From: Roseovarius pelagicus
GTDB taxonomy: Bacteria > Pseudomonadota > Alphaproteobacteria > Rhodobacterales > Rhodobacteraceae
Direction: 5' to 3'
Length of the DNA: 64,000 nt
Assembly: GCF_025639885.1 (NCBI RefSeq)
Contig: NZ_CP106738.1
Location: 3,100,001-3,164,000 of the forward strand
The position numbers were made by a program, and so were the translations under genes. The notes under the pieces are model-generated. The model did no database searches. It was not told the DNA's origin and was given only the letters and a program-made list of their open reading frames with translations. This document shows positions 20,402 through 30,066 of this stretch, in pieces; within the stretch, counting starts at the first letter, position 1, and every line of letters starts with the position of its first letter.

Positions 20402-20802
20402 CTGCCAAAAGGAATGGTCGGTGTGGCTGAAGTTTTCATTTTTCTGGTGATATTAGAAAAAACCATAATCCGACTGGTCGAACCGTAGCGCCGGCATCAT
20501 GATTAGGTGTTCCCCCTATGGTGCACAACAAAAAATGCGACCGCAGTAAGTTGATTTTTGAATACTTATTGAAAGTCGAACTTATAGCTGCATTTTAAAA
20601 CTTCGGATAGCGTCAGTGGGAAGTTCCGTGGGGTGGATGGAATATCATCCAATGGAAAAGGCGCATTCAAAGCATCAAAATCATATGATTGATCGTAACC
20701 TGATTACTACGAATGGTTGATGTGATTTGCTTTGCACAACTTCTTACGACGAGTTAAATTAAACAATGCCTAGAACAAGAACGAATTAAGGATTGAAAAT
20801 TC
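20402..20802. other. AT-rich intergenic leader, no gene seen
   Basis: About 400 bases are clearly richer in A and T than the surroundings. Both strands are closed by many stops and no convincing ORF, tRNA or terminator was found. A short inverted repeat GGATG/CATCC lies near 20636-20655. The stretch ends in a promoter-like pair directly upstream of the H-NS-type gene. An AT-rich leader is a natural binding target for that protein. Confidence 0.6.
20732..20760 (+). promoter_or_regulatory. Putative sigma-70 promoter of the H-NS-like gene
   Basis: TTGCAC (20732-20737) and TAAATT (20755-20760) are spaced by 17 bases, close to the -35/-10 consensus. The predicted start of transcription is about 35 bases upstream of the ATG at 20803, which is preceded by an AAGGA-type site. 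Confidence 0.45.
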
Positions 20803-21156
20803 ATGTCGCAAATTGACTTGAAGAAAATGAGTATGTCGGAACTCCGCGCGCTGGAGAAAAAAGTCGCGCGAGCAATTGTTTCGCGACAGAAGCAAGAGCG
20901 CAAAGATGCGTTGGCTGTGGTTGAAGCGAAAGCAAAACAATTAGGATATTCGCTCAACGAGCTTTTGGACAATGCAAAATCCGGCACAAAAGAAGCCGCC
21001 GCGAAATCTGCAAAGCGGGGTAAACCCGTTGCGCCCAAATACCGCAATCCAGAGGATCCCAGCCAGACCTGGACCGGTCGCGGTCGCCAGCCGAACTGGA
21101 TCAAAGAGGCGGTTGCTTCGGGTACACCGATCGAGACCTTCGCAATAGGATCGTGA
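20803..21156 (+). CDS. H-NS family nucleoid-associated protein (HvrA type)
   Basis: A 117-residue DNA-binding protein. The N-terminal coiled-coil oligomerisation region (MSELRALEKKVARAIVSRQ) leads through a lysine-rich linker to the C-terminal AT-hook-like domain with PKYRNPEDPSQTWTGRGRQP, the family signature. Such proteins bind curved AT-rich DNA; HvrA of Rhodobacter affects photosynthesis and nitrogen genes. The gene has an unusually AT-rich upstream region, suggesting autoregulation. Confidence 0.93.
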   Translation: MSQIDLKKMSMSELRALEKKVARAIVSRQKQERKDALAVVEAKAKQLGYSLNELLDNAKSGTKEAAAKSAKRGKPVAPKYRNPEDPSQTWTGRGRQPNWIKEAVASGTPIETFAIGS

Positions 21157-21179
21157 ATTATCCGGGCTGGGGTATTACC

Positions 21180-21833
21180 TCAGCCCGTTTGACGTGTGCC
21201 GAAAATCGCGCTGCCAACGCGCACATGTGTGGCACCCAGCGCGATGGCGCTCTCGAAATCGCTGCTCATGCCCATCGATAATCCGGTCAGATCGTTGCGC
21301 TTGGCGATCTTGGCAAGTAACGCGAAATGCAGGCTGGGTTCTTCCTCCACGGGAGGAATGCACATCAGTCCTTTGAGTGGTAAATCCAGATCGCGGCATT
21401 CGGCGATAAAGCCATCTGCATCAGCAGGTAGAACGCCTGCCTTTTGATCCTCTTCACCGGTGTTGACCTGAATGAAGAGATCCGGACAATGCCCTTCCTC
21501 CTGCGCGACACGAGCAATGGTACGGGCGAGCTTTGGACGGTCCACGGAATGGATGGATTGAAACAGATCAAGTGCCTGACGCACCTTGTTACTCTGGAGT
21601 GGACCGATCAGATGCAAGTCCACCCCGTCGAACGTTTTGCGGAATTCGGGCCACTTGCCGGCGGCCTCCTGCACACGGTTCTCGCCGAAACACCTATGTC
21701 CTTCGGATAGCACGGCTTCTACCCGTGCGTCTGGTTGCACTTTGGATACTGCGATCAGCGTCACGGAATCGGCGGATCGGCCTGAGTCGATCGCGGCGGC
21801 GCGGACTCGGGTGGTGATATCGCTTAAGCTCAT
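21180..21833 (-). CDS. YggS family pyridoxal-phosphate homeostasis protein
   Basis: A 217-residue PLP-binding TIM-barrel protein of the YggS/PROSC group. The PLP lysine is in TLIAVSKVQPD, followed by FGENRVQEA, HLIGPLQSNKV and the phosphate-binding GMSSDFESAI. It buffers free PLP rather than catalysing a known reaction. The start at 21833 (MSLSDI) is used because upstream extension is atypical. It converges on the H-NS-like gene. Confidence 0.94.
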   Translation of the reverse strand: MSLSDITTRVRAAAIDSGRSADSVTLIAVSKVQPDARVEAVLSEGHRCFGENRVQEAAGKWPEFRKTFDGVDLHLIGPLQSNKVRQALDLFQSIHSVDRPKLARTIARVAQEEGHCPDLFIQVNTGEEDQKAGVLPADADGFIAECRDLDLPLKGLMCIPPVEEEPSLHFALLAKIAKRNDLTGLSMGMSSDFESAIALGATHVRVGSAIFGTRQTG

Positions 21834-21984
21834 GAATCTGTCTCTCCGGTTTAACGCTGCGGCTATGGGGCAGGAGTAGATCAGGCACGGGACCGGATGC
21901 AAACTGTGAATTGGCATCCCGGCGCTGGTAAAGCTAAACCGCTTGCTCCGATGGCGCAGCTTGGATAGTAGAGAGGGGCAATTA

Positions 21985-22482
21985 ATGTCGGGCGGTGGTA
22001 TGATCTTTTCTTCTGCAAAGCGTGTATTCGGGATGCTGGCCTGTCTGGTCATCGTGGCCGCCTGCGGTAACGAGCCACCGAAGTTCGATCCCGATGCGGT
22101 CAAGGTCGAAGGCGGCAAAGAGGCGACCACAGGCGGCGTGACCAACGGCACCAGCATTTTTGATGCGTTCCGTGGCGATAAAACCGGTGTCAAGGTGAAC
22201 CGCTTCTTGTGGACCGCATCGCTGGATGTGCTCGATTTTCTGCCGATCCAGTCTGCTGATCCCTTTACTGGCGTGATTTCTACCGGGTATGGCGTTCCAC
22301 CGGGTGGCGGACGTGCCTACCGGGCGACGATCCTGATCAGTGATCCGGCGCTTGATGCGCGGTCGCTCAATGTGGCACTACAGTCCAAGGGTGGACCCGT
22401 TGCGGCAGGCACCCAGCGTGCGGTCGAGGACGCCATCCTGTCACGTGCGCGTCAGCTCCGAATCCAAGCGGGTAAGTTCTAA
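21985..22482 (+). CDS. DUF3576 family lipoprotein
   Basis: A 165-residue protein. The N-terminal signal ends in a lipobox-like CLVIVAACG, so it is probably a lipoprotein. The mature part has the DUF3576 core: FLWTASLDVLDFLPI, STGYGVPPG and YRATILISDPALDARSL. The family is alphaproteobacterial and normally sits just upstream of leuS; its function is unknown, probably envelope-related. Here a GNAT and a glycosyltransferase gene separate it from leuS. GAGAGG precedes the ATG at 21985. Confidence 0.88.
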   Translation: MSGGGMIFSSAKRVFGMLACLVIVAACGNEPPKFDPDAVKVEGGKEATTGGVTNGTSIFDAFRGDKTGVKVNRFLWTASLDVLDFLPIQSADPFTGVISTGYGVPPGGGRAYRATILISDPALDARSLNVALQSKGGPVAAGTQRAVEDAILSRARQLRIQAGKF

Positions 22483-22634
22483 TCCTCGAACCGCCTGTGC
22501 GCCTCTGGGGCATACAGTCGATTGAGGAAGAGGCTGACAGAGCGATAATCGAATCCTAAGCTGTGATGGTACCTTTGGGGTGTAATCTATGGATTACCCT
22601 GCTTTGAAGGATGGCTATTGAAAAGGGACGCATC

Positions 22635-23087
22635 GTGACTGCTGATATTCTGATTCGACCATTGAGCGAGGATGATCACGCCGACTGGCACCGACTTTGG
22701 ACGGCCTATCTGGAATTTTACGAGACAAAGCTGCCTGAAGATGTATTCCAAACGGCGTTCTCGCGTTTGCTAAGCGGTCAGCCGGGAGAATATCAGGGGC
22801 TCATTGCCGAATTGGATGGCCGCCCTGTGGGCCTTGCCCATTTTCTTTTCCACCGCATTTTGTGGTCGGTCGAGGACACTTGTTACCTGATGGACCTTTA
22901 TGCGGACCCTGCGATACGCGGCAAGGGCGTCGGGCGCGCATTGATCGAGGCGGTACATGCCACGGCCCGGTCGGCGGGCATACCGGGCATCTATTGGCAG
23001 ACGCAGGAATTCAATTACAAAGGGCGTATGCTCTACGACAAGGTTGCAGAAAAAACGCCGTTTATTGTCTATGAGAAGAACAGCTAG
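22635..23087 (+). CDS. GNAT family N-acetyltransferase
   Basis: About 150 residues. It has the acetyl-CoA-binding core YLMDLYADPAIRGKGVGRALI (R/Q-x-x-G-x-G/A motif) and a C-terminal WQTQEFNYKGRMLYDKV strand-helix typical of small GNATs. GTG at 22635 has an AAAAGGG site at proper spacing; ATG at 22611 abuts its ribosome site and would add eight residues. The substrate is unknown. Confidence 0.88.
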   Translation: MTADILIRPLSEDDHADWHRLWTAYLEFYETKLPEDVFQTAFSRLLSGQPGEYQGLIAELDGRPVGLAHFLFHRILWSVEDTCYLMDLYADPAIRGKGVGRALIEAVHATARSAGIPGIYWQTQEFNYKGRMLYDKVAEKTPFIVYEKNS

Positions 23088-23107
23088 TTCACTTTGTTGA
23101 TTTTCCG

Positions 23108-24358
23108 TCAGACAACCAGCGGCAGATCCATCAGTTCTGTCACCCATTTAATCTGACGCGGCAGACAGATCGTTTTAAGATCATATTGCGATTGCATGAG
23201 GGCGCGGGCATTGCGCCCCAGATCGGCGCGCGCCTCGGCATCCTCCAGCAGTTCGCAGACCTCATCGACCAGCGTTTCACCGTCAAAGAAATCGACCATG
23301 CGGCCGGTTTCATCATCGGTGATCACCTCGCGCACCGGGGCAGTGTCGCTGGCGACGATCGCAGCCTCGCAGGCCATCGCCTCCATAAGGCTCCAGCTGA
23401 GGACGAAGGGATAGGTCAGGTACACATGAACCCGGCTGAGTTGTAGAATGCGGGTGAAATCGGCGTGCGGAATGCGGCCCAGAAAATGCACGCGCTTCCA
23501 GTTCTCTGCGCTGATCTGGCTTGCGACCTCTTCGCGAAATATCTGTTTCCAAGTTTTGCCACCGGGCGGTTGGGCACCGTAGCTGACTTCGTCGCCGCCG
23601 ATGATGATGACCCTAGCGTTCGGGCGCTCCTTTAGCAGCCTTGGCAGCGCCCGCATAAAAACGTGATAGCCGCGGTAGGGTTCCAGATTGCGATTGACGA
23701 ATGTGATGATCTCGTCGTCGCGCGTATATTCGGTGTGCCCTTTCAGCTTTAACCGCACGTTGGGTGCGGGTCTGGACATCGCGGTGTCGATCCCGTCGTG
23801 GCAGATCGTGATCCTGTCGCGAAATTCCGCCGGGAAAGTGTCGGCCTGAAATCGCGTCGGACTGATCCCGGCCTCAGCCATTGGGAAATGCAAATGGTTG
23901 TTCAGGTTCTTCAATCGAATGCGCAGCGGCTGCGATTCAGGATCGTTCGAGGGAAACTCCGGGTCAAAATCCAGATGTGGATAACCCGGCTCGTGATAAA
24001 GTTCGCAATAAAGACCCAATCGCGCGCGAGGCCACAGATCACGCAGGAACATCGATTCGCCCCAGCCAGGATGTGCGAGAATGATATCGGGCTTGTAACC
24101 CTGATCGCGCAGCGCACGGGCGGCGCGATAGCACGCCTCGCCGCGCGTTACCTTGGTATCAAGGTCCAGCAGCCAGGGATGCAGTTTTTGGCCATCGCGC
24201 TTGGGCAACGTATATGGACGAACATCTACACCTTTCCAGTTTGTCGTGTCCTTTACGCGTAAGGTCAGCGCGATGCAGTCATGCCCGGCTTCTGCCAGTG
24301 CCGGAGCCAGATGTTTGTATTGACCGGGAAAATTCTGGTGAATGAATAGGATCTTCAT
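23108..24358 (-). CDS. Glycosyltransferase family 4 protein
   Basis: A 416-residue GT-B glycosyltransferase. The N-terminus MKILFIHQNFPGQYKHLAPAL is a Rossmann half. The C-terminal half has RNLEPYRGYHVFMRALPRLL, VIIIGGDEVSYG and a nucleotide-sugar-binding end (LSWSLMEAMACEAAIVASD). It probably adds a sugar to an exported or cell-surface glycan. It converges on the GNAT gene and is divergent from leuS across 193 bases without other features. Confidence 0.88.
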   Translation of the reverse strand: MKILFIHQNFPGQYKHLAPALAEAGHDCIALTLRVKDTTNWKGVDVRPYTLPKRDGQKLHPWLLDLDTKVTRGEACYRAARALRDQGYKPDIILAHPGWGESMFLRDLWPRARLGLYCELYHEPGYPHLDFDPEFPSNDPESQPLRIRLKNLNNHLHFPMAEAGISPTRFQADTFPAEFRDRITICHDGIDTAMSRPAPNVRLKLKGHTEYTRDDEIITFVNRNLEPYRGYHVFMRALPRLLKERPNARVIIIGGDEVSYGAQPPGGKTWKQIFREEVASQISAENWKRVHFLGRIPHADFTRILQLSRVHVYLTYPFVLSWSLMEAMACEAAIVASDTAPVREVITDDETGRMVDFFDGETLVDEVCELLEDAEARADLGRNARALMQSQYDLKTICLPRQIKWVTELMDLPLVV

Positions 24359-24551
24359 ATGCTTGCGCTGCCTGCTGCCCTTTTTGTTCCGTTATAGGCG
24401 GGGTGGGGCGGGCTGCATAGGGCGGCGTGCCCGTAATGTGAGCCAATCAGACCCAAACAGCGATGCTAATCTCCACCTGCCTCTGGACCCCGCGCCGCGC
24501 CCGGCCTATCACCGCTAACGACGCATTTTGACCAAAGAAGGGGCGCCGCCC

Positions 24552-27101
24552 ATGTCGCGCTATTCCGCCGCCGAGATCGAAGCCAGATGGCAGGACGCCT
24601 GGGAACAGGCATCTGTGTTCCGGGCTGCCCGCTCGGATGACAAGCCGAAATACTATGTGCTGGAAATGTTCCCGTATCCGTCGGGTCGTATCCATATGGG
24701 GCATGTCCGCAACTACACGATGGGTGACGTGATCGCGCGGCATAAGCTGGCGACCGGTCATAACGTGCTGCACCCGATGGGCTGGGACGCGTTCGGCATG
24801 CCAGCAGAGAACGCGGCCATGGCGATTGGCGGTCATCCAAAGGACTGGACCTATCAGAATATCGCCGACATGCGCGATCAAATGAAACCTCTTGGCCTGA
24901 GCATTGACTGGAGCCGCGAATTCGCCACCTGCGATCCAGAATACTATGGTCAACAACAGGCGCTGTTCCTCGATATGTTGGAGGCCGGGCTGGTTTATCG
25001 CAAGAATGCGGTGGTCAACTGGGATCCGGTGGACATGACGGTGCTGGCCAATGAGCAGGTCATCGACGGCAAGGGGTGGCGTTCTGGCGCGGATGTTGAG
25101 CGGCGCGAGCTGACGCAGTGGTTCTTCAAGATTTCCGACATGGCCGAAGAATTGCTGGATGCACTTGATACCCTCGACGACTGGCCTGCCAAGGTGCGGC
25201 TGATGCAGGAAAACTGGATCGGCAAATCGCGCGGTTTGCAGTTCTCTTTTTCACTGATCGACGGACCTGAAGGGTTCGACCGGGTCGAGGTCTATACCAC
25301 GCGCCCTGACACGTTGCTGGGCGCGAGTTTTATCGGTGTGTCGCCCGATCACCCGCTGGCCAAGCATTTGGAGAAAAGCGATGAGGCGCTGGCGGCGTTC
25401 AGTGCAGAATGTCGCAAAGGTGGCACCACCGCCGAGGCATTGGAGACCGCGGAGAAGCGCGGCTATGACACTGGGCTCCGGGTGCGTCATCCATTCGATA
25501 CATCGTGGGAATTGCCGGTTTATGTCGCCAATTTCATTCTGATGGATTACGGCACCGGCGCGATTTTCGGCTGCCCTGCGCATGACCAGCGGGATTTTGA
25601 TTTCGCCCGCAAATACGACCTGCCGATCATCCCGACCTATCTGCCATCCGAGGATGCGTCGCCTGACCTGAACGAAGCGTATGTGCCGCCCAAAAACGAA
25701 ACCGTTTTCTATAACAGCGGCTTTGCGGGCGAGGCCCATCAGACAGGCAACAAAGCTATCGACGCGGCCATCGACTTTTGCGAAGGGCAAGGCGTCGGGC
25801 AAGGCGTCACGAAATTCCGTCTGCGCGACTGGGGGCTTAGTCGGCAGCGGTATTGGGGATGCCCGATCCCGGTGGTTCATTGCGAGGCGTGCGGCGTCGT
25901 GCCCGAGGCCAAGGAAAACCTGCCCGTCCGCCTGCCCGATGACGTCAGTTTCGATGTTCCCGGCAACCCGCTGGATCGTCATCCGACGTGGCGGCAGACC
26001 AGTTGCCCGGCATGCGGCAGGGACGCGCTGCGCGAGACCGACACGATGGACACGTTCGTGGACAGCTCTTGGTATTTTGCGCGCTTCACCGCGCCGCGTG
26101 CGGATACACCGACCGATCTGGCCGAAGCGGCGTACTGGATGAACGTCGATCAGTATATCGGCGGCATCGAGCATGCGATTCTGCACCTGCTCTACAGCCG
26201 GTTTTTTGCCCGCGCGATGCACATTACCGGACACCTGCCGAAATCGGCGATCGAGCCGTTCAATGCGTTGTTTACGCAAGGGATGGTCACACACGAGATT
26301 TACCAGACGCGCGATGACAATGCCCGGCCCGTATATCACCTGCCAGAGGACGTAACCGACGGTAAGCTGGCTAATGGCACACCGGTCGAAATCATCCCCT
26401 CGGCCAAGATGTCCAAGTCCAAGAAGAACGTCGTCGATCCTGTCAGTATCATATCCGCCTACGGCGCTGACACGGCGCGCTGGTTCGTTCTGAGTGACAG
26501 CCCACCGGAACGTGACGTGGAATGGACGGCTGCCGGGGCCGAGGCGGCGCACAAGCACCTCAGCCGGGTGTGGCGTATCGTGAATGAAATCGCGGCAGTT
26601 ACATCTGGCGATGGCTCGCCAGAGGCGGACGAGGCGCTCTTGCGTGAAATGCACAAGGCGATCCATGATGTAACGGGCGGGGTCGAAAGCTTTGGCTTCA
26701 ATGCGGCCATTGCGCGGCTCTATGCCTTTACCAACACGTTGTCGAAATCCACTGCCGGGGCGGACGCCAAACGCCGCGCTGCTTCTGCTCTGGCACAGCT
26801 GATGTCGCCCATGACGCCGCATCTGGCCGAGGAGCTGTGGCAGATGCTGGGAGGCGAGGGCCTGATCGTGACGGCACCTTGGCCGGTGGCCGATGCGAGC
26901 ATGCTGGTGGATGACACCATCACATTGCCGGTACAGGTCAACGGCAAACGCCGGGGCGAGATCAATGTCGCGCAGGATGCGCCCAAGGAAGAGGTTGAAA
27001 AAATCGCGCTGGCACTGGATGCTGTGCAAAGAGCGATGGACGGCGCGCAGCCCAAGAAGGTGATTGTTGTCCCGGGGCGGATCGTGAATGTGGTTGTTTA
27101 G
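24552..27101 (+). CDS. leuS: Leucyl-tRNA synthetase
   Basis: Charges tRNA-Leu. A class I synthetase of about 849 residues. The HIGH-type motif lies in [14 protein letters not shown], the KMSKS loop is KMSKSKKN, and the CP1 editing domain contains the threonine-rich [13 protein letters not shown] zinc-knuckle-like [13 protein letters not shown] and CPACGR are present. The ATG at 24552 is preferred; TTG at 24528 would add eight residues. It heads the leuS-lptE-holA group. Confidence 0.97.
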   Translation: MSRYSAAEIEARWQDAWEQASVFRAARSDDKPKYYVLEMFPYPSGRIHMGHVRNYTMGDVIARHKLATGHNVLHPMGWDAFGMPAENAAMAIGGHPKDWTYQNIADMRDQMKPLGLSIDWSREFATCDPEYYGQQQALFLDMLEAGLVYRKNAVVNWDPVDMTVLANEQVIDGKGWRSGADVERRELTQWFFKISDMAEELLDALDTLDDWPAKVRLMQENWIGKSRGLQFSFSLIDGPEGFDRVEVYTTRPDTLLGASFIGVSPDHPLAKHLEKSDEALAAFSAECRKGGTTAEALETAEKRGYDTGLRVRHPFDTSWELPVYVANFILMDYGTGAIFGCPAHDQRDFDFARKYDLPIIPTYLPSEDASPDLNEAYVPPKNETVFYNSGFAGEAHQTGNKAIDAAIDFCEGQGVGQGVTKFRLRDWGLSRQRYWGCPIPVVHCEACGVVPEAKENLPVRLPDDVSFDVPGNPLDRHPTWRQTSCPACGRDALRETDTMDTFVDSSWYFARFTAPRADTPTDLAEAAYWMNVDQYIGGIEHAILHLLYSRFFARAMHITGHLPKSAIEPFNALFTQGMVTHEIYQTRDDNARPVYHLPEDVTDGKLANGTPVEIIPSAKMSKSKKNVVDPVSIISAYGADTARWFVLSDSPPERDVEWTAAGAEAAHKHLSRVWRIVNEIAAVTSGDGSPEADEALLREMHKAIHDVTGGVESFGFNAAIARLYAFTNTLSKSTAGADAKRRAASALAQLMSPMTPHLAEELWQMLGGEGLIVTAPWPVADASMLVDDTITLPVQVNGKRRGEINVAQDAPKEEVEKIALALDAVQRAMDGAQPKKVIVVPGRIVNVVV

Positions 27102-27178
27102 GGCGTTTCCGCTCGCGACAACTAGTTGATGGTCGTCCAAATGCCGCGCATGAATGCAACTGGTGATACGTTTTTGAC

Positions 27179-27676
27179 ATGATCGACACACGCCATTCCC
27201 GACGTCTCTTCTGCCTCGGTAGCCTTGCGGTACTCTGTGCCTGTGGGTTTACGCCTGTTTACGGACCCGGCGGAGGGGGGGCCGCGCTGCAAGACGCGGT
27301 GTTGACTGATGCGCCTAAAACACGGGATGCGTTTTTGCTGGTCCGAGAGATCGAGGAACGGCTGGGCCGTGGCAGCCCCGCCACTTATGGCCTGTCTTAT
27401 GCGATCAAGGTCGACGAAGAAGCGATTGCCATCGACCAGAATGACGTGACGCAGCGCTATAATCTTCTGGGTGAAGTCACTTATGCCCTACGACATTTGC
27501 AGACAGGTGCCGTTGTGACGTCTGGCAAGGTCAACAACTTTACCGGATATTCCGCCTCGGGCTCTACCGTTGCGACGCAGGCGGCAGAGCGTGACGCGCG
27601 CGAGCGACTGATGTCGATCCTGGCAGATATGATGATCACGCGGTTGGTCGTCGCTGCTCCGACCTCGGCCACATGA
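27179..27676 (+). CDS. lptE: LPS assembly lipoprotein LptE
   Basis: The outer-membrane lipoprotein partner of LptD in lipopolysaccharide insertion. A 165-residue protein. The signal ends in the lipobox LCAC, followed by GFTPVYGPGG, the alphaproteobacterial LptE opening. The rest is the alternating strand and helix pattern of the family (RYNLLGEVTYALRHLQTG). The leuS-lptE-holA order supports the call. The stop overlaps the holA start by four bases. Confidence 0.9.
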   Translation: MIDTRHSRRLFCLGSLAVLCACGFTPVYGPGGGGAALQDAVLTDAPKTRDAFLLVREIEERLGRGSPATYGLSYAIKVDEEAIAIDQNDVTQRYNLLGEVTYALRHLQTGAVVTSGKVNNFTGYSASGSTVATQAAERDARERLMSILADMMITRLVVAAPTSAT

Positions 27677-28701
27677 AGCTCGGCCCGCGCGACGCGCCGG
27701 GCTATTTTGCGCGGCCCGAAGCGACCCGTACCGGGTTGTTGATTTTTGGCAATGACGCGATGCGTGTCGCATTGCGGCGGCAAGAGGTGATCGCGGCCCT
27801 GATCGGCCCGCAAGGCGAAGAAGAAATGCGTCTGACGCGCATGCCTGCCGCTGACCTGCGCAAAGATCCCGCTCGGCTGATGGATGCGATCAAGGCGCAA
27901 GGGTTCTTTCCGGGCCCGCGCGTTGCATTTGTCGAGGACGCGACTGAGACGCTGGCCCCCCCGATCCTTGCGGCCTTGCAGGACTGGCAGCCGGGGGATG
28001 CTCAGGTTATCGTGACGGCGGGTGCGTTGAAACCTACGTCGAAATTACGCAAGGCGTTCGAGGCGCATGGAAATGCTTATGCAGCAGCAATCTATGATGA
28101 TCCCCCCTCCCGAGGAGAGATCGAACCGATGCTGGGCAAGGCTGGCCTAACGGAAGTTTCACCCGAAGCGATGACCGACCTTGTGGCGCTGTCGCGCGCG
28201 CTGGATCCCGGCGATTTCCGGCAGACATTGGAGAAGTTGTCGCTGTACATGCTGGGCAGCGATGCAGCGCTCAGTACTGACGATGTTGCGACCTGTGCGC
28301 CTGCCTCAACCGAGGCTGATCTTGATGATGTCCTAAACATCGTGGCCGAATCCCGATCGGGTGAGATCGGCCCGATTATGAAGCGTTTACGGGCGCAGGG
28401 TGTGCAGCCTGTCGGCCTGTGCATTGCGGCGATGCGTCACTTTCGTACGCTTTATACTGCGGCATCTGATCCGGGGGGGCCTTCGCAGGGGATCGCGCGA
28501 ATGCGCCCTCCTGTGTTTGGTCCGCGCCGGGATCGGATGACTCGTCAAGCACAACAATGGGGGGCGGATCGACTGGAGGCGGCACTGGTGCTGTTGACCG
28601 ATACCGACCTGCACCTTCGCTCGGCCGGGCAAACCGCACCACAGATGGCACTGGTGGAAAGGACGTTGATCCGACTTGCAATGATGGGAGCCACACGATG
28701 A
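27673..28701 (+). CDS. holA: DNA polymerase III delta subunit
   Basis: The clamp-loader subunit that opens the beta clamp. 342 residues. An N-terminal AAA-like domain (LLIFGNDAMRVALRRQEVI) is followed by helical domains with the C-terminal collar (VEPVGL-like VQPVGLCIAAMRHFRTL). It is coupled to lptE by an ATGA overlap, and its own stop overlaps the next start. Confidence 0.93.
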   Translation: MKLGPRDAPGYFARPEATRTGLLIFGNDAMRVALRRQEVIAALIGPQGEEEMRLTRMPAADLRKDPARLMDAIKAQGFFPGPRVAFVEDATETLAPPILAALQDWQPGDAQVIVTAGALKPTSKLRKAFEAHGNAYAAAIYDDPPSRGEIEPMLGKAGLTEVSPEAMTDLVALSRALDPGDFRQTLEKLSLYMLGSDAALSTDDVATCAPASTEADLDDVLNIVAESRSGEIGPIMKRLRAQGVQPVGLCIAAMRHFRTLYTAASDPGGPSQGIARMRPPVFGPRRDRMTRQAQQWGADRLEAALVLLTDTDLHLRSAGQTAPQMALVERTLIRLAMMGATR

Positions 28702-29483
28702 TCCGTTTTCTGTCCGCTCTGGCAACGCTGTTTTTGCTCTGCGTACCAAGCAATGCAGAAGATCTGGGCAATGATCCGCGCGAGCTGCAACGCACCTATG
28801 AGGCCGCGCTTGTCTACGTTCCGGATGAAGTGCATGGCGCACGACGTATCGGAATCGGTTCATTGGGTGATTATCTGGCCGCTCGGGATGGCCAGAAACT
28901 GGTGCTCTATATGCACGGGTGCACTGGCATCATCTCGATCGCGCATGACGCGGGAAGGATGTACGCGAATGCGGGATACATCTTTGTGGCACCGGACAGT
29001 TTTGCGCGTGAGGACAAGCCGGTGAGTTGTCGCGCCGATCCACCAGAAGGCGGATTGCACCGGGCCGTGTTGGGATGGCGGCAGGCCGAGCTGGATCATG
29101 CCCGTGCGCAGTTATCCGCATTGCCCGGAATGGACGGTGCGCAGATAGTTCTCGCTGGCCATAGCGAGGGGGCCGTTACCACCGCGACATATGACGGTCA
29201 TGGCTTTGCGGCGCGGGTGATCGAAGGATGGACCTGCAATGCTGGCTGGCCGGAATACATCGGTCTGAACGCGCCCAGCACAACGCCCGTGCTGTCACTG
29301 GTGGGCAAGCGTGACCCATGGTTCCGCCTGCCCGTGTTGCGCGGCGATTGCGGAGAGTTCATGGATGGCAATGATCAGTCGTTGGTCTTTGGCCGCGATG
29401 ACCCGCTCTATAAACAGCACTGGCTCTCAAAAGAGCCGCGCGTACAAAAGATCATCCTCGATTTCCTCGCCGCCAATCTTTGA
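28698..29483 (+). CDS. Alpha/beta hydrolase of the dienelactone-hydrolase type, secreted
   Basis: A 261-residue protein with a signal peptide (IRFLSALATLFLLCVPSNA). The alpha/beta-hydrolase core has LVLYMHGCTGI, a serine nucleophile in the elbow GHSEGA, and late DPWFRLPVL/HWLSKEP stretches that can supply the acid and histidine. The substrate is unknown. The ATG overlaps the holA stop (ATGA), so it is the last gene of the leuS group. Confidence 0.82.
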   Translation: MIRFLSALATLFLLCVPSNAEDLGNDPRELQRTYEAALVYVPDEVHGARRIGIGSLGDYLAARDGQKLVLYMHGCTGIISIAHDAGRMYANAGYIFVAPDSFAREDKPVSCRADPPEGGLHRAVLGWRQAELDHARAQLSALPGMDGAQIVLAGHSEGAVTTATYDGHGFAARVIEGWTCNAGWPEYIGLNAPSTTPVLSLVGKRDPWFRLPVLRGDCGEFMDGNDQSLVFGRDDPLYKQHWLSKEPRVQKIILDFLAANL

Positions 29484-29489
29484 ACGCAT

Positions 29490-29924
29490 TCACTCCTCAG
29501 CAGGTGGAGCAAACATCGCGAATACCTCGGCCCCCGTCATTGTCTTGGTTTCTTGGGCAAAACGGTAGCCATCAGGCTTTTCGTCGATAAATATTTCTTC
29601 GGTCAGGTCGATCCCATCTGAATCATCCAACGTCCCCAGAGCTACGTGATAGGTGCCCTGATGCGGCCCGGGGGCGGTCACGCGATAATAGAGCGAGCTC
29701 CCGCATTTGCTGCAAAATGCCCGTTCAGCCCATTCGGATGATGTGAACGTGGTGACTGCCTCTGCGCCGGTGATTGTCAGCCCATCGGGGGGTGTCTGAA
29801 GGCCGAGGTATACGCCGCCTGACCACTTGCGACACATGCTGCAATGGCATGCGCCGGTATGGGCGGGGCGGGCATTCATTACATAGCTCACGGTACCGCA
29901 GAGGCAGGATCCTGTTCTGGACAT
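29490..29924 (-). CDS. GFA family (glutathione-dependent formaldehyde-activating-like) zinc protein
   Basis: A 144-residue zinc protein. It has the GFA cysteine layout: SCLCGTVSY, CHCSMCRKW and FCSKCGSSLYY. The prototype Gfa was proposed to help form the formaldehyde-glutathione adduct, but most family members have unknown roles. The start at 29924 (MSRTGSCLC) is at the family's first motif. It converges on the alpha/beta hydrolase and is divergent from the GST gene. Confidence 0.92.
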   Translation of the reverse strand: MSRTGSCLCGTVSYVMNARPAHTGACHCSMCRKWSGGVYLGLQTPPDGLTITGAEAVTTFTSSEWAERAFCSKCGSSLYYRVTAPGPHQGTYHVALGTLDDSDGIDLTEEIFIDEKPDGYRFAQETKTMTGAEVFAMFAPPAEE

Positions 29925-30066
29925 GGGATGGCTCCATTTTCGAGTTGTTAAACTGGTGAGAGAAATAACATGAATGAGGTGACAGTTTTTGTCAGCATTC
30001 AGTCCCATTGCATTCCGCGTGAGACTGCGCCACTCCTTCGGCGTACTTATCTTCAGGAGAACCCAG

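Noticed and set aside
25251..27191. 646-codon minus-strand frame opposite leuS
   Set aside because: A mirror frame of a GC-rich gene whose leuS frame carries all synthetase motifs. No domain is recognisable in the opposite frame.
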